Positions 1-6,161 of a DNA stretch of 12,311 bases are shown in pieces (within the stretch, counting starts at the first letter, position 1; every line of letters starts with the position of its first letter). A program made the position numbers and the translations under genes. The notes below the pieces were generated by a model. It did not search any database. It was not told where the DNA came from and saw only the letters and a list, made by a program, of their open reading frames with translations. This DNA comes from RUG563 sp024681215 (GTDB lineage: Bacteria > Bacillota > Clostridia > Christensenellales > Aristaeellaceae), in NCBI GenBank assembly GCA_024681215.1, contig JAILBG010000028.1, forward strand, positions 1-12,311, given 5' to 3'.

Positions 1-1
1 T

Positions 2-1939
2 GTGAGCAACAGCACCGGCCTGCTGCTCACGAAAGATATCGGCAACGGACCGGAGAACGGTTCGTACTACCGGGAAGGCGAAACGATCCCATGGACGCTG
101 ACCGCCACAAACAACAGCAATGAACCGATCCGGAACGTTACCGTAACGGACCAGGGCGTCACCGTGGGAACCTTCCAGGAGATCGCAGCGGGCGAAACGG
201 TGACCTGCAACGTTCCGCCGTATGCCGTAACGGAATACGACGCCTTTGCCGGCAAGGTGAGCAATTACGCCACCGCCACGGGCGAAGACCTGCGGGGCAC
301 AGTGCATACCTGGAACAGCAACACTGTGACAGCTCCCACCAATCAATTTGCCGATCCGCTTCCTCCGGAAGACGGAAAGACAGGCGAACCGAAAGAAGAT
401 CCCGGCGATCCCATGGGCGCAGTCTACGGCCTGCATGCCGGCGCGTCCGTGCGCAAGGAAGAAGACGGCGGCCCGATGAACGGCAGTTACTATGAGCTGG
501 ACGAGGAGATCCGTTTCACCATCACGGTGAAGAACACCGGCGATACGCCGCTGGAGAACGTGAGCGTCGTGGACAGCCTGAACGGCTTTGCGCCCATCGG
601 CACCGCGGCGAGCATCGCTCCCGGCGCGGAAGTGCCCTTCCAGTTTATCCATAAGGTGACCCAGCCCGACATCGACGCCGGTTGGGTGACCAACAGCGCC
701 ACCGTTACCTATACCTTCGACGGCGGCAAGCCCGGCACCCCCCAGAAGAGCAACGAAGTGAAGGTGAAGGCCGGGGACAAGGAGGACAACACCACTGGCG
801 GCGGCGGACACTTTACGCCCATCCCGCCGGCCACGCCTTCCGACGGAACGCTGCAACCCGTAACGCTGCCCGACGGCACGCCCCTCACGACCCCGGATGG
901 CAAGCCCATCATTGCGCCTCCCGGCACCGTGCCGGTGATCGGCCCGGACGGCAAACCCGTCACCGCCCCCGGCGGCGTGTACACCGGCCCCGACGGCACG
1001 CCCGTATACATTCCGGCCGGCACGCCCGTCCTGATGCTGCCGGATGGCTCCTATTGCGTCATCGGCTCGGATGGCAGGGCGATCCTTACGGATGCAAACG
1101 GCAACCCCATTCTGGACGAAAACGGATTCGTCATCTTCCTGGACTGGAGCATCGAATCCGTCACCTGCGAACTGCGGCTGGACAGCCTGGGCGACAGCGA
1201 AGCGGCCTACACCCTCCACGCCTGCAGCGAGCACGCGGGCGCGGCCAAGGATGCCGAGGCCGCGGGCCTGGCGGGCGATTGGGCCGGCGCGGCGGAAATC
1301 TGGCGCGGCGAAGTGGAGAAGCTGTACGAGAAATTCTACGAGGCCGCCGACGACGAAGGCAAGGCCGCCCTGGTGCAGGAGCGCGCGGCGTTCCTGGCCT
1401 ATGCGGACGCCTGGAAGGCCCTGGCCGGCGACGAAGCCGCCGCGGAAACGCTGCGCTTCAAGTGCGCCGAAATGTGCTGCATCCTCCACACCCTGCCCGC
1501 CGAGCTGCCCGGCAGCATCGTGGGCAGCCACAGAGAAGTGATCAACGGCCAACAGTGGGATCAGAGCGTCCGGGAGATCGGCGCCCTGAACGGCGCCGAC
1601 AGCGCGGTGACCGAAACCTACGCCGGCGCCGAGGCCAGGACGCTGAAGGATATCCGCACCATGCTGGCCGGAGCAAAGACCTACAATTACGGCGACGTAT
1701 TCGAGCGCGGGCGGCGGTGCTGGCAGATCACGCTGGACAACGCGGTGAACATCGCCTATAAGGCGGCGGACAAGGAGACCCGCAAGCGCATCGTCGCGTG
1801 GCGCACGGCGCTGGATACGCTGTACGAAGCGGAAAAGCCGCTGCTGGAAATGCTGTATCCGGACAGCGATACCACCGTATGGGAAGAACTGATGAACCTG
1901 TATAAGGATCGGGTATTTGATTCGGTTAAGATCCGGTAA
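2..1939 (+). CDS. Surface protein with DUF11-like repeats, 3' part (5' end outside the window)
   Basis: The reading frame is open to the left edge, and 645 residues are visible. Two related beta-rich repeats are clear: residues about 1-115 and 140-257, each with an NGSYY motif (19-23 and 160-164) followed by a Thr/Val-rich segment with a conserved Asn (TATNNSNEP / TVKNTGDTP). This resembles DUF11-type repeats of Gram-positive surface proteins. Residues about 270-380 form a Pro/Gly/Asp spacer with recurring PDGTP, PDGKP and DANGNP units. Residues about 390-645 are mostly alpha-helical; two stretches (about 435-500 and 570-640) loosely resemble LprI/DUF1311-like helical domains, which is inference only. 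No LPXTG motif or C-terminal membrane helix is present, so any anchoring or signal sequence must lie upstream. The GTG at base 2 is internal: the text before the first NGSYY matches the lead-in of the second repeat. The function is unknown; adhesion or envelope interaction is plausible. Confidence 0.85.
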   Translation: MSNSTGLLLTKDIGNGPENGSYYREGETIPWTLTATNNSNEPIRNVTVTDQGVTVGTFQEIAAGETVTCNVPPYAVTEYDAFAGKVSNYATATGEDLRGTVHTWNSNTVTAPTNQFADPLPPEDGKTGEPKEDPGDPMGAVYGLHAGASVRKEEDGGPMNGSYYELDEEIRFTITVKNTGDTPLENVSVVDSLNGFAPIGTAASIAPGAEVPFQFIHKVTQPDIDAGWVTNSATVTYTFDGGKPGTPQKSNEVKVKAGDKEDNTTGGGGHFTPIPPATPSDGTLQPVTLPDGTPLTTPDGKPIIAPPGTVPVIGPDGKPVTAPGGVYTGPDGTPVYIPAGTPVLMLPDGSYCVIGSDGRAILTDANGNPILDENGFVIFLDWSIESVTCELRLDSLGDSEAAYTLHACSEHAGAAKDAEAAGLAGDWAGAAEIWRGEVEKLYEKFYEAADDEGKAALVQERAAFLAYADAWKALAGDEAAAETLRFKCAEMCCILHTLPAELPGSIVGSHREVINGQQWDQSVREIGALNGADSAVTETYAGAEARTLKDIRTMLAGAKTYNYGDVFERGRRCWQITLDNAVNIAYKAADKETRKRIVAWRTALDTLYEAEKPLLEMLYPDSDTTVWEELMNLYKDRVFDSVKIR

Positions 1940-1989
1940 GCCGGAACGCGGCCGGCGTTCGCCGTTGATACCGGCATTCCCGAATCCTT

Positions 1990-2024
1990 CCGGCCCGGCA
2001 GTCATGCCGGGCCGGTTTTTGTTT
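1990..2024 (+). terminator. Rho-independent terminator of the surface protein gene
   Basis: A perfect 10-bp GC stem (CCGGCCCGGC at 1990-1999 pairing with GCCGGGCCGG at 2006-2015) has a six-base loop and is followed by TTTTTGTTT. It lies 50 bases after the stop codon of the upstream gene. This is a textbook intrinsic terminator on the plus strand and isolates the surface protein gene from what follows. Confidence 0.93.
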
Positions 2025-2116
2025 CTCTGGTTTCGTTGTCGCTGTACCCGGATGATCCGTATTCGCAGAAGGCGGCTGCCGTGTCTGATCGGCGATCCCA
2101 TAGCATTTATCCTGGA

Positions 2117-2161
2117 TAAAAAAATCCGAACCCTCCGCCTGCCGGCTGAAAGTTCGGATTT
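2117..2161 (-). terminator. Terminator-like hairpin downstream of the recombinase remnant
   Basis: AAATCCGAAC (2122-2131) and GTTCGGATTT (2152-2161) are perfect reverse complements separated by 20 bases. Read on the minus strand, the second arm runs directly into further T residues (the A run at 2118-2124), giving a stem followed by a U tract. The stem is only moderately GC-rich and the loop is long, so strength is uncertain. The position fits termination of transcripts from the recombinase remnant. Confidence 0.55.
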
Positions 2162-2220
2162 GAATGGGTTTGGCGGAGGACTTCGCGCTTTTCCACGCCC
2201 AGCATAAAGCCGCTGACGCC

Positions 2221-2364
2221 CTATTCCAGCCTCTCATCCAAAAAGACCCAATCATCGTGGGAGTCAATGTAGGCCTGGCAGGCCCGGCGCTGACGGGGGA
2301 GGTCGTTGTTCGGGTCCACCTGACCCGGGGTTGATACTCTATACAGGCACAAAACACGTTTCAT
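2221..2364 (-). pseudogene. Serine recombinase (resolvase family) N-terminal remnant
   Basis: The preserved product is 47 residues, starting MKRVLCLYRVSTPGQ. The Y-R-V-S motif with Ser11 as presumed nucleophile, followed by a Gln-Arg-x-x-Cys helix, is the start of the catalytic domain of serine recombinases (large forms are about 500 residues). The start at 2364 is supported by AAGGAGGA at 2371-2378, six bases upstream. The frame ends at TAG (2223-2221). Beyond it the same frame reads GVSGF...EKRE, which matches the family's usual '(E)KGVSGF...R' continuation, so the amber codon sits where the family normally has Lys. The frame then loses resemblance and stops at 2109-2107. No catalytic core beyond the first strand and helix remains, so it cannot be an active recombinase. 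It is probably debris of an integrated element. A longer in-frame start at 2493 (with AAAGGAG before it) is possible but gives no recognisable protein. Confidence 0.75.
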
Positions 2365-2820
2365 GTTTTTTCCTCCTTGTACGGTCGGAGGGGCCTGCAC
2401 AGAGGGTAACACGCCGTTTCGATTGTCAAGGTGCCCGGAGGCGTCTGCCTCCTGAATCTCCATCATGATTATACTACCGTTTTCGTCAATCATCCACTCT
2501 TTTGCTCCTTTCAGCTGAAATTCGCCGGTAGTATGAAGAAAATACGGCCGAACGGAACAAAACAGGGAAAATTTTTTATTCTGCCCATTCATCGGAAGAA
2601 GGTCAATGATTGTGGAAGACAATCATACACGAAAGAAAACTGAACGATTTATAATTTGCCGTTTCACGCAGAAGATGTCGCCGTTCATTCAAGGAATGCA
2701 GAAATCAAATTCATTAACCTCATAAGTTAAAAACATATATTGGTGAAGACGTAAGGCATATATTAGAAGAATCATCAATTATTGGAGTGAATAAGTATTC
2801 TAAAAGAATTACATCTTTTT
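2365..2820. other. Intergenic region without an intact gene, becoming AT-rich
   Basis: No convincing coding region is seen in either direction. Next to the recombinase remnant there is a small hairpin, GGAGGC-gtct-GCCTCC at 2437-2452, and a minus-strand TATAAT (2473-2468) that could be a -10 element, though no good -35 is found. From about 2560 onward the sequence is clearly more AT-rich than its neighbours. It contains a direct repeat CATATATT at 2734-2741 and 2757-2764, and a short stem ATTCT-aaa-AGAAT (2797-2809) beyond the stop codon of the LacI-family gene. No convincing terminator for that gene was found. Confidence 0.6.
2471..2534. repeat. Inverted repeat pair enclosing a 12-bp palindrome
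   Basis: ATACTACCG (2471-2479) and CGGTAGTAT (2526-2534) are perfect 9-bp reverse complements 46 bp apart. Between them, off-centre, lies the perfect palindrome TTTCAGCTGAAA (2509-2520). The cluster lies upstream of the recombinase remnant and overlaps its possible -10. It could be a protein-binding or old recombination site, or chance; nothing in the sequence decides this. Confidence 0.4.
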
Positions 2821-3849
2821 TTATCGTATGCTTCCCCGCCATACAGGGGTGGTTTTGACCCTTGTCCAGGTGAACGGAAAGTCAGGATTTACGATACGAT
2901 TCAGAAGGGTTCCGGCTGCGATGCGTCCGATTTCAACGCCGGGGATTGCCACTGTAGTCAGAGGCGGTTCCACCAGTGCCGACTGTGAGGTGCCGTCAAA
3001 GCCCGTTACCATGATGTCCTTTGGGATAGAGAGCCCCATTTTTTTCAGCGCGCTCATCAAGTGAATGGCCAGGTAATCGTTGGCGCAAACAAAGGCGTCC
3101 GGCAGAGTCGGCATCTTTTGGATGATTGAGATCAGCCAATCGGGATCGTTATAAGGGGAATTGTCCGGCTGGCAGATGCAAAGGTCCTCGTCCAGCTGGA
3201 GCCCGAAGGTCTTAAGGCCCAGCGTAAAGCCCGCCCAGCGTTCTCCGAAGGAACCGCAGTGGTAATTGTCTCCCACAAAGCCGATTTTCTTCGCGCCGGA
3301 CGAGGCAAGACGCTGTACCAGCACCAGGATCCCCGCGACGTTTTCCATTGTGACATAATCACATTCCATCAAAGAAGAAATGGCTTCCATGGGGCTGTCC
3401 GTCATCACAGTTGGGATGCCCAGGCCGCAGATCATATGAAGATAATCCTGACTGAACAGTTCAACGCCCACGATACCTGCTATCCGCTCCTGATCGAAGT
3501 GGGGCGGGAGCCTTTTTTCTTTCAATTCTTCCTGCGATATTTCATAAATCTTCAATGAATAGCCGGAGCGGCTGATCTGATCCGAAAAGGTGGAGATGAA
3601 AGTAATACCGAAGTGGGCGTCTTTTGGCATCTTGCTGGTCAGAAGGGCAATGCTTCCCCCCGTTTGCTTTGAATTGGGGGCACCACTTTCAACGGGGGAG
3701 CCGTAGCCCAATTCCTCCGCCTTCTTTATAATCATTTTTTTTGTGGCCTGCGGCACCGACCCGCGTCCGTTGAAAGCCTTGGAAACCGTGTTTCTGGAAA
3801 GGCCGCAGGCGGTGGCTATGTCCTGCATGGTAACTCGTTTGTTCGGCAT
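2821..3849 (-). CDS. LacI-family transcriptional regulator of the sugar operon
   Basis: This is a 342-residue protein, the usual LacI/PurR length. Residues 6-50 are a canonical LacI-type helix-turn-helix (TMQDIATACGLSRNTVSKAF), with recognition helix residues R19 and N20 where LacI has Y17 and Q18. Residues from about 62 on form the periplasmic-binding-protein-like effector domain, with family landmarks GAKKIGFVG, AFVCANDYLAIHLM, MVTGFDG and PPLTTV. The hinge segment after GYG lacks the usual N-x-x-A-R-x-L motif. The start is taken as ATG at 3849, nine bases from AGAGGG; TTG at 3855 would be only three bases away. It is divergent from the transporter operon and is very likely its sugar-responsive regulator, probably a repressor, and probably autoregulated because TGTAAA-type sites overlap its own promoter. 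The effector, perhaps a fructose or fructo-oligosaccharide derivative, is inference. Confidence 0.93.
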   Translation of the reverse strand: MPNKRVTMQDIATACGLSRNTVSKAFNGRGSVPQATKKMIIKKAEELGYGSPVESGAPNSKQTGGSIALLTSKMPKDAHFGITFISTFSDQISRSGYSLKIYEISQEELKEKRLPPHFDQERIAGIVGVELFSQDYLHMICGLGIPTVMTDSPMEAISSLMECDYVTMENVAGILVLVQRLASSGAKKIGFVGDNYHCGSFGERWAGFTLGLKTFGLQLDEDLCICQPDNSPYNDPDWLISIIQKMPTLPDAFVCANDYLAIHLMSALKKMGLSIPKDIMVTGFDGTSQSALVEPPLTTVAIPGVEIGRIAAGTLLNRIVNPDFPFTWTRVKTTPVWRGSIR

Positions 3850-3883
3850 CAGCAATCGCCCTCTTTACAGCTTGTTGTTTCAC

Positions 3884-3912
3884 ATTATAGCATGTGTTTT
3901 ACAACAAATCAA
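3884..3912 (-). promoter_or_regulatory. Sigma-A promoter of the LacI-family gene
   Basis: On the minus strand: -35 TTGATT (3912-3907), a 17-bp spacer, then a perfect -10 TATAAT (3889-3884) preceded by TGC, an extended -10. Transcription would start near 3877, about 28 bases before the start codon. A TGTAAA hexamer (3903-3898) lies in the spacer, and the palindrome at 3912-3930 abuts and overlaps the -35 by one base. Confidence 0.78.
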
Positions 3913-3930
3913 GTTTACATTATGTAAACT
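3912..3930. promoter_or_regulatory. Palindromic operator candidate AGTTTACAT-t-ATGTAAACT
   Basis: This is a perfect 9-bp inverted repeat around a single central T, immediately upstream of the regulator's -35. Its arms contain the same TGTAAAC element repeated elsewhere in this intergenic region. Known LacI-family operators usually have inward-facing half-sites around a central CG (TGTAAACG/CGTTTACA style). Here the arms face outward with a one-base centre, so either the site is used in an unusual geometry or another protein binds it. Confidence 0.6.
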
Positions 3931-4018
3931 GTCATGCCCTCGGATTGTTGACTATTGAGGAAGTTCGGACTTTATATGGACGAATTAAACATTTTGCACA
4001 AAAATATCGATTTTACTA

Positions 4019-4047
4019 TTGACAAATTGTAAACCTTAATGTAAAAT
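4019..4047 (+). promoter_or_regulatory. Sigma-A promoter of the transporter/fructosidase operon
   Basis: A consensus -35 TTGACA (4019-4024), an exact 17-bp spacer and -10 TAAAAT (4042-4047, one mismatch to TATAAT). Transcription would start near 4054, leaving a leader of about 184 bases before the first permease. TGTAAA elements occupy the spacer, overlap the -10 and cover the start point, a layout suited to repression. A weaker alternative (TTGACT at 3948 with TTTATA at 3971) lies upstream. Confidence 0.8.
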
Positions 4048-4165
4048 CTAAATGTAAATTCAATTCTGTGCAAAAAACCTTCGTTTCATCATTGACTCAA
4101 CCCTGTAAACCATGGCAAACGGCTCTTGTAAACCCAACGGCGCGTATGTGGAAAGGAGGCTGTTC

Positions 4166-4201
4166 TTGAACAAGCATACAAACGGGGTTCTTTTCCGGTA
4201 G
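4166..4201 (+). CDS. Possible 11-residue leader peptide
   Basis: AAAGGAGG at 4152-4159 is a near-perfect ribosome binding site, yet it lies about 80 bases before the permease start and cannot serve it. Six bases on is TTG, opening a frame that reads MNKHTNGVLFR and stops with TAG at 4199-4201, 36 bases before the permease ATG. It lies in the inferred operon leader. It could be a translated upstream ORF that tunes expression or stabilises the leader; it could also be a relic of an earlier start. No attenuator hairpin or run of one amino acid codon accompanies it. Existence as a translated gene is uncertain. Confidence 0.3.
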   Translation: MNKHTNGVLFR

Positions 4202-4237
4202 CATCTCCACAAACGCATCTTATAAAGGAGGGAAACA

Positions 4238-5209
4238 ATGCAAGGCGCAAAACAGCTTCCTGCCGCAGGGCTGCGGCAAAAGAAGGAAAAGCCGGATTGG
4301 GGAAAGCGGCTGCGGAATTTCAAAGAGAATTCTCCGTATCTCGTCATGGTTTTCCCCGCAGTTCTGGTGGTTTTCCTGTTCAATTACCTGCCCATTTACG
4401 GCGTGCTGATCGCGTTCCAGGATTTCATGCCCGGCGACCCGATCCTGTCCTCCGATACCATTTGGGTGGGCTTTAACAATTTCACCCGCTTCTTCAACGA
4501 CGTGCAGTTCTGGCCGCTGATGAAAAACACCTTCCTGCTGTGCATCATCGGCTTCGTCATCGGCTTCCCGCTGCCCATCCTGGTATCCCTGGCGCTCAAC
4601 GCCCTGAAGCACAAGAAAGCGGGCAAGGTATTCCAGACCATCTACACCGCCCCTCACTTCATTTCTCTGGTGGTACTGGTCGGTATGCTGCAGCTGTTCT
4701 TCGGGCGCTACGGCCTGGTGAACAACCTGGCGGCCAGCCTGGGCGGGGAAAGATTCTCCTATTTTCTGGAAAGCTCGGCTTTCCGGCCCATGTATATCCT
4801 GTCAAGCAACTGGCAGGATTTCGGCTGGAGCGCGGTGATCTACATTGCCGCCCTGTCCAACGTGGACCCGGTTCAGCATGAAGCGGCCATGATCGACGGC
4901 GCGACCCGGTTCCAGCGGGTGATCCACGTGGATATCCCGGCCATCATGCCCATGATCAGCGTGATGCTCATCATGTCCATCGGCGGTCTGATGGGTGTTG
5001 GTTATGAAAAAGCCCTGCTGATGCAGACGGACGGCAACTTAGGCGTCAGCGAGCTGATCGCCACCTATGTGTACAAGCGCGGCTTGACCGGCGTGCCGGA
5101 TCAGGCATACGCCACGGCCATCGGCCTGTTCAACTCCGTCATCAACGTGGTGCTTTTGATCATTGCCAACACGACCTCCAAGCGGTTCTCCGAAACTTCG
5201 CTGTGGTAA
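4238..5209 (+). CDS. Carbohydrate ABC importer permease, LplB type
   Basis: A 323-residue integral membrane protein, typical length for the first permease of CUT1-class sugar importers of the LplB/YteP group. Hydrophobic segments are seen near residues 33-60, 98-122, 138-156, 196-206, 238-258 and 290-312. The cytoplasmic EAA loop is clear at 215-234 (EAAMIDGATRF...DIP), the contact to the ATPase subunit. Landmarks of this subfamily are NYLPIYGVLIAFQDF near the first helix and a C-terminus ending in Leu-Trp. The start has AAAGGAGG six bases upstream. It heads the operon and lies 14 bases before its partner permease, with which it should form a heterodimeric channel. No ATP-binding subunit is encoded in this window; importers of this group commonly share an MsmX-type ATPase made elsewhere. 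Polymer or oligosaccharide uptake is the usual role; fructan specificity is inferred from the downstream GH32 genes. Confidence 0.95.
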   Translation: MQGAKQLPAAGLRQKKEKPDWGKRLRNFKENSPYLVMVFPAVLVVFLFNYLPIYGVLIAFQDFMPGDPILSSDTIWVGFNNFTRFFNDVQFWPLMKNTFLLCIIGFVIGFPLPILVSLALNALKHKKAGKVFQTIYTAPHFISLVVLVGMLQLFFGRYGLVNNLAASLGGERFSYFLESSAFRPMYILSSNWQDFGWSAVIYIAALSNVDPVQHEAAMIDGATRFQRVIHVDIPAIMPMISVMLIMSIGGLMGVGYEKALLMQTDGNLGVSELIATYVYKRGLTGVPDQAYATAIGLFNSVINVVLLIIANTTSKRFSETSLW

Positions 5210-5223
5210 GGGAGGATTGAAAA

Positions 5224-6141
5224 ATGAGCGTAAAGACTCCCGCTGTGAAAATGAAAGGCATGGCGCTGAAGGATACCAAGGGCGACAAAGTATTCTTTGT
5301 CATCAACGCCCTGTTCCTGGGCCTGCTGGCGCTGATCATCCTGTATCCCCTGTACTTCATTGTCATCGCCTCCTTCTCTGATCCGGACGCCGTGCTGGGC
5401 GGCCAGGTGGTATTGGCCCCGGTGAACATCACCTTTGAAGGCTATCAGAAGGTGTTCCAGCGCCAGGATATCTGGACGGGCTACCTGAATATCATCATCT
5501 ATACCGTCCTTACCGTGATCCTGGCCTTGGCGGTCACCATTCCCGCAGGATGGGCGCTCAGCCGCAAGACCACCCCCGGCAAGAAATTCTGGATGATTTA
5601 CTTCATCATTCCCATGTTCTTCGGCGGCGGCCTGATCCCCTTCTACAACGTGATGAGCAGTTTGCGGCTTATCGACTCCCCCTGGGCTGTGATCCTGCCC
5701 GCCATCCTGTCGGTGTGGAACCTGTTCATGACCAAAACGTTCTTTGAATCCTCCGTGCCGGAAGGCATGCTGGAAGCCGCGCGTATCGACGGCGCAGGCA
5801 AATTCAGGACGTTCGTTTCCATCGTGCTGCCAGTATCCAAGGCCATCATCGCCGTTATGGCGCTGTACTACGCCGTGGGCCAGTGGAACAGCTACTTCAA
5901 CGCCATGATCTTCCTGCAGGATGAAAGCAAGTATCCTTTGCAGCTGGTTCTGAAAGAAATCCTGATCGCGTCCGAAAGCACCGTGGGCGGCAGCGGCGAA
6001 ACCATTTTGCAGCAGTACCGCCTGGCAAACCAGCTGAAATACGTATCCGTGATCGTATCCAGCCTGCCGGTGCTGTGCCTGTATCCCTTCGTGCAGAAGT
6101 ACTTTGCCCAGGGCGTCATGATCGGCTCCCTGAAAGGCTGA
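5224..6141 (+). CDS. Carbohydrate ABC importer permease, LplC/YtcP type
   Basis: A 305-residue membrane protein and the second half of the importer channel. Hydrophobic segments are seen near residues 24-50, 88-110, 122-142, 154-170, 203-222 and 270-284. The EAA loop lies at 184-203 (EAARIDGAGKF...VLP). The ending YPFVQKYFAQGVMIGSLKG is a hallmark of the YtcP/LplC group, as is the GGGLIPFYNVM segment in the middle. GGGAGG precedes the ATG, only 14 bases after the previous stop, so the two permeases are surely co-transcribed. Its fixed partner is the permease just upstream, with substrate delivered by the binding protein just downstream. Confidence 0.95.
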   Translation: MSVKTPAVKMKGMALKDTKGDKVFFVINALFLGLLALIILYPLYFIVIASFSDPDAVLGGQVVLAPVNITFEGYQKVFQRQDIWTGYLNIIIYTVLTVILALAVTIPAGWALSRKTTPGKKFWMIYFIIPMFFGGGLIPFYNVMSSLRLIDSPWAVILPAILSVWNLFMTKTFFESSVPEGMLEAARIDGAGKFRTFVSIVLPVSKAIIAVMALYYAVGQWNSYFNAMIFLQDESKYPLQLVLKEILIASESTVGGSGETILQQYRLANQLKYVSVIVSSLPVLCLYPFVQKYFAQGVMIGSLKG

Positions 6142-6161
6142 TTTAAGGAGGAAAAACAACA

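Larger units (their letters stand above)
3864..4132. repeat. Cluster of nine TGTAAA/TTTACA hexamers in the divergent intergenic region
   Basis: TTTACA occurs at 3864, 3898 and 3914. TGTAAA occurs at 3923, 4028, 4040, 4053, 4104 and 4127 (first base given). Three copies (4028, 4040, 4053) are 12 and 13 bp apart and cover the spacer, -10 and start region of the operon promoter; others lie in the regulator's promoter and in the operon leader. Four of the six plus-strand copies continue as TGTAAAC. The 388-bp gap between the two start codons has no other gene apart from a possible 11-codon leader. Binding by the LacI-family protein is inferred from position and half-site resemblance. Confidence 0.6.

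Noticed and set aside
2..4. GTG as a true start of the surface protein
   Set aside because: The visible text begins in the lead-in of a repeat unit, there is no signal peptide, and the frame is open to the window edge.
853..1120. Periodic nucleotide pattern that might suggest a repeat array or CRISPR
   Set aside because: It comes from the coding repeats PDGTP/PDGKP; units vary in length and sequence and there are no spacers.
682..1761. Plus-strand open frame of 359 codons, very Arg-rich
   Set aside because: It is a +1/+2 shadow of the surface protein gene; the Arg/His/Gln-rich product has no domain, whereas the main frame has clear repeats.
2171..2180. Minus-strand TCCTCCGCCA, which resembles the 3' end of a tRNA-Ser and could mark an attachment site
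   Set aside because: No T-arm, anticodon arm or matching 5' acceptor strand is found upstream, and the bases are within the recombinase-like read-through frame.
2431..2643. Plus-strand 70-codon frame in the intergenic region
   Set aside because: There is no ribosome binding site, no recognisable sequence, and it opposes the leader of the recombinase remnant.
3850..3855. Alternative TTG start for the LacI-family gene, two codons upstream
   Set aside because: It would leave only three bases between the ribosome binding site and the start, and LacI-family proteins usually begin just before the helix-turn-helix as with the ATG at 3849.
3948..3977. Second plus-strand promoter (TTGACT with TTTATA)
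   Set aside because: The -10 is poor at 17-bp spacing, and a much better consensus promoter lies at 4019-4047.
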